This document shows, one piece after another, positions 1-7,124 of a stretch of DNA of 10,334 nucleotides. Both the position numbers and the translations under genes were made by a program. Origin of the DNA: Kordiimonadaceae bacterium. Lineage in GTDB: Bacteria > Pseudomonadota > Alphaproteobacteria > Sphingomonadales > Emcibacteraceae. Positions within the stretch are counted from its first letter, which is position 1; each line of letters begins with the position of its first letter. The notes under the pieces are model-generated. The model had not been told where the DNA came from and ran no database searches. It saw only the letters and a list, made by a program, of their open reading frames with translations. The stretch is taken from assembly GCA_018699075.1 (NCBI GenBank), contig JABIPV010000356.1, positions 1 through 10,334 on the forward strand, in the 5' to 3' direction.

Positions 1-1
1 C

Positions 2-490
2 CCAGGCGAAGATCTTCATGATGGTGTGACATTTGAGAGGTTTTTAAAAGCCGTGGATAACCATCCGCGTTGCAACATATTATATGATCCAAGTCACCTT
101 ATCTTACAAGGAATGGATTACCTTGAGTTTATTGATATTTACCATGAACGTATCAAGATGTTCCATGTGAAGGACGGTGAATTGAATTGTAATGGCCGCT
201 CAGGGGTATATGGTGGTTATCAGGCATGGATCGACCGCCCTGGCCGTTTTAGATCGCTAGGCGATGGACAAATTGATTTTAGTGGTATTTTCAGTAAGCT
301 CACCCAGTACGGATTTGAAGGTTGGGCAGTGGTTGAATGGGAATGCTGTATAAAAGATCCAGAAGATGGTGCCCGTGAAGGTGCACAGTTTGTTCGCGAA
401 CATACCATTAAACCATGCGAACGTAGTTTTGATGATTTTGCCGGCTCAGGCGCAGATGAAGAATTAAACAAAAAAGTTTTAGGAATATAG
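2..490 (+). CDS. Sugar phosphate isomerase/epimerase family protein, 3' part only
   Basis: The reading frame is open from base 2 and ends at TAG 488-490. The gene therefore begins upstream of the window, and the in-frame GTG at 26 is most likely internal. About 162 residues are visible, roughly the C-terminal half of a xylose-isomerase-like TIM barrel (AP_endonuc_2 fold), whose usual length is about 270-350. Seen: an Asp in ILYDPSH, a His in MFHVKDG, the LGDGQIDF segment, and a Glu in VVEWE. These are the positions of three of the divalent-metal ligands in this fold. The tail (CERSFDDFAGSGADEE) is typical of proteins annotated as sugar phosphate isomerase/epimerase beside glycoside oxidoreductase genes. 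It differs from the four Tat-type TIM barrels downstream (YDPSH versus ELDIYW-type strand), so it is a separate subfamily. Its location is unknown because the N-terminus is missing. The next gene starts 2 bp later. Family assignment is good; substrate unknown. Confidence 0.85.
   Translation, partial: PGEDLHDGVTFERFLKAVDNHPRCNILYDPSHLILQGMDYLEFIDIYHERIKMFHVKDGELNCNGRSGVYGGYQAWIDRPGRFRSLGDGQIDFSGIFSKLTQYGFEGWAVVEWECCIKDPEDGAREGAQFVREHTIKPCERSFDDFAGSGADEELNKKVLGI
481..485 (+). promoter_or_regulatory. Ribosome binding site for the small subunit gene
   Basis: AGGAA lies 7 bases before the ATG at 493 and overlaps the last codons of the upstream TIM-barrel gene. This supports the chosen start and translational coupling between the two genes. 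Confidence 0.6.
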
Positions 491-492
491 AT

Positions 493-1065
493 ATGTCAAA
501 AAATGATGATCAATTAAACAGACGTGAAATGTTAAAGCGGGTTGCAATAATGACAGGCGGCGCTGTTTCTGCGTCCGTAATGGCGGGGGTGATGTCAAAT
601 ACATCGTTCGCACAGCCTTTTGAAGTCAAGAATGCAGCTTTCTCCGCTCAGCAACAAAGCTTGGTCGGTGAAATGGCGCAGATGATTATTCCTGATACTG
701 ATACATTAGGGGCAAAAGGCGCCGGCGTTCCTGAATATATCCATTTGATGGTTTCGGATTGGTATTATGATGAGGAACGTCAGAAATTTATGACGGGCCT
801 TGCGGGTGTTGATGCAATGGCAAATCAAGCTTACGGAAATGATTTTATCAAGTGTTCCGATACGCAGCGTCATGACCTGATGACAAAAATGGATAACGAA
901 GAAAGCGCTGATAAAACATTCTTTCAAGAATTTAAAGAGCTTACGTTGGTAGGGTATTTCACTTCCCAAATTGGTGCGGAAAAGGAGCTTCGTTACGAAG
1001 CCATTCCAGGACCTTATGAAGGATGTATTCCTTTTGAGCGTGTAGGGCGTACTTGGGCTACATGA
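493..1065 (+). CDS. Tat-exported Gluconate_2-dh3 family small (gamma, hitchhiker) subunit of a GMC dehydrogenase
   Basis: This 190-residue protein has an N-terminal twin-arginine signal: NRREML with the arginines at residues 10-11, a hydrophobic stretch at about 17-34, and a likely signal-peptidase site after SFA (residues 38-40). The mature part carries signatures of the gluconate 2-dehydrogenase subunit 3 family: IIPDTDTLGAKGAGVPEYI (about 65-83) and a C-terminal aromatic/Cys segment IPGPYEGC (171-178). In known FAD-glucose, gluconate and fructose dehydrogenases this subunit binds the signal-less flavoprotein, aids its maturation and carries it through the Tat system. It is the only such gene in the window, followed by four GMC genes without signal peptides, so it may serve several of them (inference). 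It sits 2 bp after the upstream gene and 64 bp before the first GMC gene. Cys121 and Cys178 are the only cysteines. Confidence in the family is high; which partners it serves is unproven. Confidence 0.88.
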   Translation: MSKNDDQLNRREMLKRVAIMTGGAVSASVMAGVMSNTSFAQPFEVKNAAFSAQQQSLVGEMAQMIIPDTDTLGAKGAGVPEYIHLMVSDWYYDEERQKFMTGLAGVDAMANQAYGNDFIKCSDTQRHDLMTKMDNEESADKTFFQEFKELTLVGYFTSQIGAEKELRYEAIPGPYEGCIPFERVGRTWAT

Positions 1066-1081
1066 TACAGAATTACCAATT

Positions 1082-1104
1082 ACGGTTTACAGCATTGAAA
1101 CCGT
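1082..1104 (+). other. Small inverted repeat (7-bp stem, 9-nt loop) in the largest intergenic gap
   Basis: ACGGTTT at 1082-1088 and AAACCGT at 1098-1104 are perfect reverse complements around a 9-nt loop. They lie between the small-subunit stop (1065) and the first GMC start (1130), the only gap above 20 bp in the window. No U-run follows the right arm, so it is not a standard intrinsic terminator. It could be an mRNA processing or stability hairpin, a protein-binding palindrome, or chance. The 1066-1129 gap shows no convincing -35/-10 promoter. Confidence 0.35.
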
Positions 1105-1129
1105 TAATAAAATGAGAATTGGATAAAAA

Positions 1130-2821
1130 ATGGATTTTGACGTAATCGTCGTAGGCTCAGGAATATCAGGTGGTTGGGCCGCCAAAGAATTTACAGAAGC
1201 AGGAATGAAGACGCTTGTGATTGAAAGAGGCCGTCCCGTTGAACATATGTCTGATTACGAAGGCGAAGGGCAAGATCCTTGGATGATGCCTTTTCGGGAT
1301 GACGTTGACCGTAAATTGGCCGATGAAAAATATCCAATTCAACAAAAATGCTATGCTTTTAAAGACAGTACAAAACATTTCTTTGCCGATGATACAGTTC
1401 ATCCTTACTCCCAAGAAGAAAATAAACCTTTCGCGTGGATCCGCGGTAACCATTTAGGCGGGCGTTCCCTGCTTTGGCACCGTCAAAGTTATCGTTGGAG
1501 CGAAATGGATTTTGCGTCCAATAAACGTGACGGTCACGGCGTAGACTGGCCAATCCGTTATAAAGATTTAGAAAAATGGTATGATCATGTTGAAATATTC
1601 GCGGGTATAAGTGGTACTTCGGAAGGTCTGCCACAACTCCCTGACGGTAAATTTTTGCCGCCAATTGGCTTTAACTGTGGTGAAGAAGCGTTTGGTAAAA
1701 TGCTTGCTGAAAAGTATGATGACCGTGTGCTGATCCCCGGTCGTTGTGCCCATTTAACGGAACCAACAGAAGTTCATCTTGATCTGGGACGTGGTACCTG
1801 CCAATCGCGCAATCAATGTCAACGTGGCTGTTCATTTGGGGCTTATTTTTCTAGCCAGTCTGCAACGCTTCCTGCAGCGGAGAATACAGGTAACCTTACC
1901 ATTGTAACTGACAGTATTGTTCATAGTGTTGTTTACGATGCTAAAACCAAAAAAGCGACAGGTGTTCGGGTTATTGATGCTAAAACAAAAGAAACAAAAA
2001 CATATGAAGCTAAGGTAATTTTCTTGTGTGCATCGACGCTAGGTACTACACAAATACTCCTGAATTCCACCAGTGAAACATTCAAAAATGGCTTTGCAAA
2101 TAATAATGATGTCGTCGGTCGTTATCTTATGGACCATCTTTGTTTTGCAGGGGCATCGGGTGAACTTCATGAACAATTAGATCGCTATTATTTAGGCCGA
2201 AAACCAAATAGTATTTACGTGCCAAGGTTTACTAACCTTAACGAAGACACCGAAGATTTTGTCCGTGGCTATGCCTATCAAGGGAATGGCCGACGTGAAG
2301 AGTGGCGCGGCCAAATGGACCGTAAAGGATTTGGTTCGGACTTTAAAGAAGAGTTTAAAACGCCAGGACCTTGGATTATTGAACTTGAAGGTTACGGTGA
2401 AATGCTGCCCGATGCTAATAACAGAGCCACTCTACATGAAACAAAGACAGATGAATGGGGAATGCCCCAGCTTCATATTGATTGTGAGTTCGGTGAAAAT
2501 GATAAAAAAATCAGAAAAGCGATGTTGGAAACCGCCGTTGAAATGATGGAAGAAGTGGGTCTTAAAAATATTCAAACATATGATAATAAAGAATCCGCTG
2601 GACTGGGAATTCATGAAATGGGCACGGCCCGTATGGGATATGATCCTAAAACATCCGTTCTTAACGGCCATAACCAATGCCATGATGTAGATAATGTATT
2701 TATTACCGATGGATCAGCAATGGCATCATCGGCGTGTCAAAACCCATCGCTGACATATATGGCACTAACAGCACGGGCGGTTGATTATGCCGTAAGCGAA
2801 ATGAAATCACACAGAATATAA
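1130..2821 (+). CDS. GMC-family FAD oxidoreductase, copy 1 (probable sugar/glycoside dehydrogenase catalytic subunit)
   Basis: This complete 563-residue protein starts directly with the FAD-binding Rossmann motif GSGISG (9-14); Glu32 ends the second strand to bind the ADP ribose. A GGRSLLWHRQ segment follows at about 110-119. C224, C230 and C234 form a Cx5Cx3C motif with the same spacing as the three cysteines holding the [3Fe-4S] cluster in the alpha subunit of Burkholderia-type FAD-glucose dehydrogenase. The C-terminal domain has HEMGTARMG (His495) and CQNPSLT (Asn538). This His/Asn pair is 43 residues apart and matches the catalytic pair of that enzyme. There is no signal peptide, so export would need the Gluconate_2-dh3 partner just upstream. 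The start has GGA (1121-1123) 6 bases before ATG. The likely reaction is oxidation of a sugar hydroxyl, plausibly C3 of a glycoside, with electrons leaving through the Fe-S cluster to a cytochrome not seen here. Substrate unknown. Confidence 0.9.
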   Translation: MDFDVIVVGSGISGGWAAKEFTEAGMKTLVIERGRPVEHMSDYEGEGQDPWMMPFRDDVDRKLADEKYPIQQKCYAFKDSTKHFFADDTVHPYSQEENKPFAWIRGNHLGGRSLLWHRQSYRWSEMDFASNKRDGHGVDWPIRYKDLEKWYDHVEIFAGISGTSEGLPQLPDGKFLPPIGFNCGEEAFGKMLAEKYDDRVLIPGRCAHLTEPTEVHLDLGRGTCQSRNQCQRGCSFGAYFSSQSATLPAAENTGNLTIVTDSIVHSVVYDAKTKKATGVRVIDAKTKETKTYEAKVIFLCASTLGTTQILLNSTSETFKNGFANNNDVVGRYLMDHLCFAGASGELHEQLDRYYLGRKPNSIYVPRFTNLNEDTEDFVRGYAYQGNGRREEWRGQMDRKGFGSDFKEEFKTPGPWIIELEGYGEMLPDANNRATLHETKTDEWGMPQLHIDCEFGENDKKIRKAMLETAVEMMEEVGLKNIQTYDNKESAGLGIHEMGTARMGYDPKTSVLNGHNQCHDVDNVFITDGSAMASSACQNPSLTYMALTARAVDYAVSEMKSHRI

Positions 2822-2838
2822 AAATGAAAGAATGAAAA

Positions 2839-3702
2839 ATGAATAGACGTAACTTTTTGAAATCGACGGCTGGCTTTGGCCTTGCAACTATGGCTGGCTT
2901 CGGTGGTGCATTCGAAGCTTCGGCAGCACCATATAATATTGATAATATGGGGAAGATTAAAAAAGTTGGTGTTCAGCTTTATACCGTTCGTGACCATATG
3001 GCAAAAAGCGTTGAAAAGACGGTCGCTCAAGTAGCTGGCTTTGGCTATAAAGAAGTCGAGTTTGCGGGTTATTTTGATCATTCTGCTAAAAATATAAGAA
3101 AAATACTAGATGATAACGGTCTTACGTCACCATCAGTGCATGTTCAGCTTTCGGATATTCAAAAAGACAATATGCATCAGACCATCGAAAACGCCAATAT
3201 CATTGGTCATAAATATGTGACTATGGCAGGATTTGGTAATTCTGAGCGTGAAACATTAGATCAATTTAAAGGTCATGCGGAACATTTTAATATGGTCGGT
3301 GAAGCCTGTAAGGCAGCAGGCGTTCAATTAGGGTATCATAATCACGAATTTGAATTTGATGCGCTTGATGGCGTTGAACCATACGATCTGTTCTTAGAAC
3401 TTGATAAAGATATCTTGACCATGGAAATGGATTTATTTTGGGCGATTAAAGCAGGCCGTAACCCATTAACTTATTTTGATAAGCATCCAGGACGCTTCCA
3501 TATGTGTCATGTTAAGGACATGGCCGCTGGTGAAACCATGGTTGATGTGGGTGCAGGTAATATCGATTTTGCAAAAATATTTGCCGCCAGTGAAAAAGCT
3601 GGGCTTAAGCATTATTTTGTTGAACATGATAGGCCGAAAAGCTCATTAGACAGCATTCGCTTTAGCTGTGAAACGTTACTGAATATGAAAGTGGATATAT
3701 AA
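2839..3702 (+). CDS. Tat-exported xylose-isomerase-like TIM-barrel protein, copy 1
   Basis: This 287-residue protein begins with a clear Tat signal: RRNFLK at residues 3-8, a Gly/Ala-rich hydrophobic stretch, and an ASA cleavage site at 27-29. The mature part is a sugar phosphate isomerase/epimerase-type TIM barrel. It has VQLYTVR on strand 1 (45-51), KEVEFAGYFD (71-80), YHNHEFEF (166-173), Asp198 in EMDLFW, His224 in CHVKD and Glu262 in YFVEHD. The last three fit the fold's metal-ligand positions. In many relatives strand 5 offers a Glu, whereas here the YHNH motif seems to put His167 there (my alignment by eye). It lies 17 bp after GMC copy 1 and 3 bp before copy 2. An in-frame upstream ATG at 2824 is closed by TGA at 2833, so 2839 is the start. 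The probable role is acting on the keto-sugar made by the GMC enzymes (isomerisation, epimerisation, elimination or hydration); this is inference from context. Confidence 0.87.
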   Translation: MNRRNFLKSTAGFGLATMAGFGGAFEASAAPYNIDNMGKIKKVGVQLYTVRDHMAKSVEKTVAQVAGFGYKEVEFAGYFDHSAKNIRKILDDNGLTSPSVHVQLSDIQKDNMHQTIENANIIGHKYVTMAGFGNSERETLDQFKGHAEHFNMVGEACKAAGVQLGYHNHEFEFDALDGVEPYDLFLELDKDILTMEMDLFWAIKAGRNPLTYFDKHPGRFHMCHVKDMAAGETMVDVGAGNIDFAKIFAASEKAGLKHYFVEHDRPKSSLDSIRFSCETLLNMKVDI

Positions 3703-3705
3703 ATT

Positions 3706-5400
3706 ATGGATTTTGATGCGATTGTTGTCGGTTCTGGCATTTCTGGCGGTTGGGCTGCTAAGGAATTTTCAGAAAAAGGAATGAAAACCCTCGTGATTGA
3801 AAGGGGTCGCCATGTGGAACATATTGACGATTATGTGGGTGAAAATAAAGGCCCATGGGAAATGCCGTTTCGTGATAATGTTGACCGTAAAACCGCTGAT
3901 AGCGATCATGAAATTCAAAAATTATGTTATGCTTTCCTCGATTCAACGAAGCAATTCTTCGTTAATGACAAAGAGCATCCTTATTCCCAAGAAGAAGGAA
4001 AACCTTTTAGCTGGATTAGAGGGCACCACCTTGGGGGGCGTTCCTTAACATGGCACCGTCAAAGCTACCGCCTTGGCGATCTGGATTTTGAAGCCAATAA
4101 AAAAGATGGCCACGGCGTTGATTGGCCCATTCGCTATGCAGATATGAAAAAATGGTATGACCATGTTGAAATTTTTGCAGGTATTAGTGGCTCAAAAGAA
4201 GGAATTCCTCATTTGCCGGATGGTGAGTTTTTACCGCCAATGGAGCTCAACTGTGTTGAGAAAGAAATCCAAAAAAGAATGGCAGAAAAATATGATGACC
4301 GCCAACTTATTATCGGTCGTTGTGCCCATCTTTCTGAACCACAAAAAATTCATACTGATTTAGGTCGTGGTACGTGTCAAGCGCGTGACCAATGTCAACG
4401 TGGCTGTTCATTCGGTGCTTATTTTTCAAGTCAAAGTGCGACATTACCCGCGGCGCGTCTTACGGGAAATATGACGGTGGCAACGGATAGTATTGTTCAC
4501 AGTATTGTTTATGATCCCAAAACGAACAAAGCGACGGGCGTTCGCGTTATTGATTCTAAAACAAAAGAAACAAAAACATATACTGCCCGTGTGATCTTTA
4601 TGTGTGCATCAACGCTTGGCACGACGCAAGTTATGCTTAATTCGACCAGTGAAACGTTTCAAAACGGATTTGGTAATTCAAGTGGGGCGCTTGGTCATTA
4701 TTTGATGGATCACCTTTATGCGCAAGGCGCAAAAGGGGAAGTTCCAGGGTTTGAAGATCGTTATTATCATGGGCGTCGGGCAACGGGTATTTATATCCCG
4801 CGTTTTCAAAATTTAAATGGTAAAGAAGAAAACTTTTATCGTGGTTTTGGTTACCAAGGAAGTGCCAGCCGCAAAGGCTGGAAAGCCGGGATGTCTGAAA
4901 AAGGATTTGGTGCTGAATATAAGGAAGGTTTTAAAACGCCAGGACCATGGGAATTTAGTATTTCCGGGTTTGGTGAAATGCTGCCTGATTATAATAACAA
5001 CGTAACACTGCATAAAACCAAGAAAGACCAGTGGGGAATGGCACAGCTTCATATAGATTGTGCATATGGTGAGAACGACTGGACCATGAGACGCGAAATA
5101 GTGAATGTAACCGTCAAGATGCTTGAAGATCTTGGACTTGAAAATGTTGTGGGTTTCCTTGACGAAAGTGCAAATCCGGGCATTGGTATTCATGAGATGG
5201 GAACGGCCCGTATGGGACGTGACCCAAAAACATCTGTATTAAATGCCCATAACCAATGTCATGATGTTGATAATGTTTTTGTAACTGATGGTTCGGCGAT
5301 GACATCGTCTGCTTGTCAAAATCCATCACTTACATATATGGCGTTAACCGCACGTGCGGTTGATTATGCTGTTACACAAATGAAAGCAAATATTCTGTAA
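3706..5400 (+). CDS. GMC-family FAD oxidoreductase, copy 2
   Basis: This complete 564-residue paralog of copy 1 has no signal peptide. Seen: GSGISG (9-14), GGRSLTWHRQ (110-119), Cx5Cx3C cysteines C224/C230/C234, HEMGTARMG with His496, and CQNPSLT with Asn539. All features for FAD, an iron-sulfur cluster and His/Asn chemistry are therefore intact. It shares with copy 1 the 'His' form of the active-site-proximal segment (LxWHRQSYR) and WYDHVEIFAGISG, unlike copies 3 and 4. It differs from copy 1 mainly in the 43-75 stretch and in about 335-365 (VPGFEDRYYHGRR here, LHEQLDRYYLGRK in copy 1), regions that may tune substrate choice. The start is 3 bp after the preceding TIM-barrel stop, with GTGGAT (3691-3696) as a weak ribosome site inside that gene's end. 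It is probably another substrate-specific member of the same dehydrogenase set; substrate unknown. Confidence 0.9.
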   Translation: MDFDAIVVGSGISGGWAAKEFSEKGMKTLVIERGRHVEHIDDYVGENKGPWEMPFRDNVDRKTADSDHEIQKLCYAFLDSTKQFFVNDKEHPYSQEEGKPFSWIRGHHLGGRSLTWHRQSYRLGDLDFEANKKDGHGVDWPIRYADMKKWYDHVEIFAGISGSKEGIPHLPDGEFLPPMELNCVEKEIQKRMAEKYDDRQLIIGRCAHLSEPQKIHTDLGRGTCQARDQCQRGCSFGAYFSSQSATLPAARLTGNMTVATDSIVHSIVYDPKTNKATGVRVIDSKTKETKTYTARVIFMCASTLGTTQVMLNSTSETFQNGFGNSSGALGHYLMDHLYAQGAKGEVPGFEDRYYHGRRATGIYIPRFQNLNGKEENFYRGFGYQGSASRKGWKAGMSEKGFGAEYKEGFKTPGPWEFSISGFGEMLPDYNNNVTLHKTKKDQWGMAQLHIDCAYGENDWTMRREIVNVTVKMLEDLGLENVVGFLDESANPGIGIHEMGTARMGRDPKTSVLNAHNQCHDVDNVFVTDGSAMTSSACQNPSLTYMALTARAVDYAVTQMKANIL

Positions 5401-5404
5401 GGGG
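5399..5404 (+). promoter_or_regulatory. Ribosome binding site supporting a GTG start
   Basis: AAGGGG overlaps the TAA stop of GMC copy 2 and lies 8 bases before GTG at 5413. It is the strongest Shine-Dalgarno-like site in the run. It supports GTG as the start because the Tat RRRSFVK motif begins immediately after it and no ATG is available before that motif. Confidence 0.65.
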
Positions 5405-5412
5405 AATTCAAA

Positions 5413-6264
5413 GTGAGAAGAAGAAGTTTTGTAAAATCTACGGCAGGCCTAGGCCTTTTAGGTCTAACTGGAATGGGCGGCTTATTATCAAGCTGCGCAG
5501 AGACGCCAGTAAAAAATATCAATAATATTGGTCTTCAACTTTATACGGTTCGTGATTTGATGGACCAAGATGTTGAAGGTACAATCGCGAAAGTGGCTGA
5601 AACGGGCTATAAAGAAGTGGAATTTGCAGGATATTTTGATCGTTCGGCGGCGCAGATCAAAAGTATACTTGATCAAAATGGTCTTATCGCCCCATCGGTT
5701 CATATTAATCCGATTGAATTAGAAGTTGAAACAATGAAAAGCGTTATAGCAAACGCAAAAATCATTGGTCATGATTATGTCGTGATGTCATGGATTCCGC
5801 CTGAAGGTCGTGAAAGACTAGATCAATATAAAGACCTTATTGAAGCGATGAATGTTGCAGGTGAAATGTGTAAAGCTGCGGGACTTCAGTTGGCGTATCA
5901 TAACCATGATTTTGAATTTTTTGATATGGAGGGCGTAAAGCCTTACGATTTAATTCTAAGTGAAGTTAGTGCTGACTTACTAAAAATGGAGCTGGATATT
6001 TATTGGATAATGAAAGCCAGTGATGATCCGTTTGCTTATTTTGATCAATATCCAGGGCGTTTCACTATGTGTCATGTAAAAGACATGGGAGCAGACGGGG
6101 CAATCGTCGATGTTGGTCGCGGGACGATTGATTTTAACAATATCCTTGCCCGAAGAGAACAAGCAGGTATTGAACATTATTTTGTAGAAATGGATAATCC
6201 CACAGATTCACTTGAAACCATTCGTTATAGCTATGAGAGCGCGAAAAAAATTCAGATAGGTTAA
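5413..6264 (+). CDS. Tat-exported TIM-barrel lipoprotein (xylose-isomerase-like), copy 2
   Basis: This 283-residue protein starts at GTG. Residues 2-8 (RRRSFVK) form a Tat motif, followed by a Gly/Leu-rich hydrophobic segment ending in LSSC (25-28), a good lipobox. Cys28 would be lipidated, and residue 29 is Ala rather than Asp, which in enterobacterial rules favours outer-membrane sorting. The barrel part has LQLYTVR (41-47), KEVEFAGYFD (67-76), YHNHDFEF (162-169), Asp195 in ELDIYW, His221 in CHVKD and Glu259 in YFVEMD, so the presumed metal site is complete. It shares the WIPPEGR loop with copy 3 but not with copies 1 and 4. It is the only one of the four TIM barrels with a lipobox, so its location may differ from its paralogs. 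It follows GMC copy 2 by 12 bp and precedes copy 3 by 2 bp. The role proposed is keto-sugar processing at the periplasmic membrane face (inference). Confidence 0.86.
   Translation: MRRRSFVKSTAGLGLLGLTGMGGLLSSCAETPVKNINNIGLQLYTVRDLMDQDVEGTIAKVAETGYKEVEFAGYFDRSAAQIKSILDQNGLIAPSVHINPIELEVETMKSVIANAKIIGHDYVVMSWIPPEGRERLDQYKDLIEAMNVAGEMCKAAGLQLAYHNHDFEFFDMEGVKPYDLILSEVSADLLKMELDIYWIMKASDDPFAYFDQYPGRFTMCHVKDMGADGAIVDVGRGTIDFNNILARREQAGIEHYFVEMDNPTDSLETIRYSYESAKKIQIG
6258..6260 (+). promoter_or_regulatory. Ribosome binding site inside the end of TIM-barrel copy 2
   Basis: AGG lies 6 bases before ATG 6267, within the last codons of the preceding gene. With only 2 bp between stop and start, it points to translational coupling. 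Confidence 0.4.
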
Positions 6265-6266
6265 AA

Positions 6267-7121
6267 ATGACAGAAATCAGCAGACGTAATTTTGTAAAAA
6301 CAACAGCAGGGTTAAGTCTCGCTGGAATGGCAGGAATGGGCGGGGTGATGAATGCTTTTTCTGCCCCGCGAAAAATTACCAAATACGGCGTTAATTTATA
6401 TACTGTACGTCATCTGGTGATTGAAAATATGCCCCGCACAATGGAGCAAATTGCTGAAATTGGTTATCATGAAGTCGAAGGCCTTATTTATGTTGGCCCT
6501 ACGGTTAAGCAATTTAGAAAGGCTTTGGATGATACCGGTCTAAAATGTGTATCACGCCACATGGACCCCATTCAGTTGGAAACAGAAACTTTAAAACAAT
6601 TCATCGAAGACGCGCACACAATCGGTCAAAAATATTTGATCTTGGGATGGATTCCACCTGAAGGACGTTTGCATTTAGATCAATATAAGTCATTGATTGA
6701 AAAGATGAATATGGCAAGTCATATGTGCAAAGATGCGGGTATCCAATTTGGATATCATCATCATGAATTTGAATTTATTGAAATGGATGGCGTTGTGCCA
6801 TTTGACCTAATCTTAAGTCAAACTGATCCAGAATTAATGAAAATCGAAATGGATTTTTATTGGATGGCTTACGCCGGGCAAGATCCTTTGAAAATGTATG
6901 ATCGTTACCCCGGACGTTTTCCCATGTGCCATATTAAAGACATGGATGAAAAAAAATGGTTTGCGGATGTGGGAAAAGGAACCATCGATTTCGAAAGAAA
7001 TTTAAGCCGTGTTGATCATGCGGGGTTTGAACATTTCTTTGTTGAACATGATGAACCAACAGATCCGCTTGAAACCATACGGTATGGTTTAAATAGCGTG
7101 AAAAACTTAACCATCGGATAA
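6267..7121 (+). CDS. Tat-exported xylose-isomerase-like TIM-barrel protein, copy 3
   Basis: This 284-residue protein has the Tat motif SRRNFVK (5-11) and a Gly/Ala/Met-rich hydrophobic stretch to about residue 33. The cleavage site is less clear (FSA at 31-33, followed by Pro). The barrel has VNLYTVR (42-48), YHHHEFEF (163-170), Asp196 in EMDFYW, His222 in CHIKD and Glu260 in FFVEHD, so the presumed metal ligands are present. It is the most divergent of the set on strand 2: the EVEFAGYFD found in copies 1 and 2 is EVEGLIYVGPT here (69-79). It also carries the WIPPEGR loop shared with copy 2. These changes near the barrel mouth suggest a different substrate or reaction (inference). It is tightly packed: 2 bp after copy 2 and 3 bp before copy 4, with two consecutive TAA stops (7119-7124). 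Confidence 0.86.
   Translation: MTEISRRNFVKTTAGLSLAGMAGMGGVMNAFSAPRKITKYGVNLYTVRHLVIENMPRTMEQIAEIGYHEVEGLIYVGPTVKQFRKALDDTGLKCVSRHMDPIQLETETLKQFIEDAHTIGQKYLILGWIPPEGRLHLDQYKSLIEKMNMASHMCKDAGIQFGYHHHEFEFIEMDGVVPFDLILSQTDPELMKIEMDFYWMAYAGQDPLKMYDRYPGRFPMCHIKDMDEKKWFADVGKGTIDFERNLSRVDHAGFEHFFVEHDEPTDPLETIRYGLNSVKNLTIG
7116..7118 (+). promoter_or_regulatory. Ribosome binding site before TIM-barrel copy 4
   Basis: GGA within the last sense codon of copy 3 lies 6 bases before ATG 7125, and the stretch between is a tandem TAATAA stop. It supports the ATG at 7125, immediately before KRRDFIK. Confidence 0.4.
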
Positions 7122-7124
7122 TAA

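Noticed and set aside
26..490. Treating GTG at 26 as the true start of the first gene
   Set aside because: The frame is open upstream to base 2, and the protein would lack the first half of the TIM barrel; a gene cut by the window edge is simpler.
1082..1104. Calling the inverted repeat an intrinsic terminator
   Set aside because: The stem is short and only partly GC, and no run of T follows the right arm.
1814..1836. A 23-nt exact match between GMC copies 1 and 2 around the Cys cluster (1814 and 4390) as a recombination site or dispersed repeat
   Set aside because: It encodes the conserved cluster-binding segment, so functional constraint explains it.
2824..2835. Three-codon ATG-AAA-GAA-TGA mini frame directly before TIM-barrel copy 1
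   Set aside because: Too short to call as a leader peptide. The region is A-rich, so chance is likely; it is useful only to show that translation of the main gene starts at 2839.
4813..5193. Reverse-strand open frame of 126 codons inside GMC copy 2, and similar ones antisense to the other GMC and TIM genes
   Set aside because: They lie wholly opposite strongly conserved coding genes, have no recognisable domains and recur at matching places in the paralogs, as expected of shadow frames.
7119..7124. Tandem TAATAA as a recoding or readthrough site between TIM-barrel copies 3 and 4
   Set aside because: A double stop opposes readthrough, and the next gene has its own ribosome site and signal peptide.
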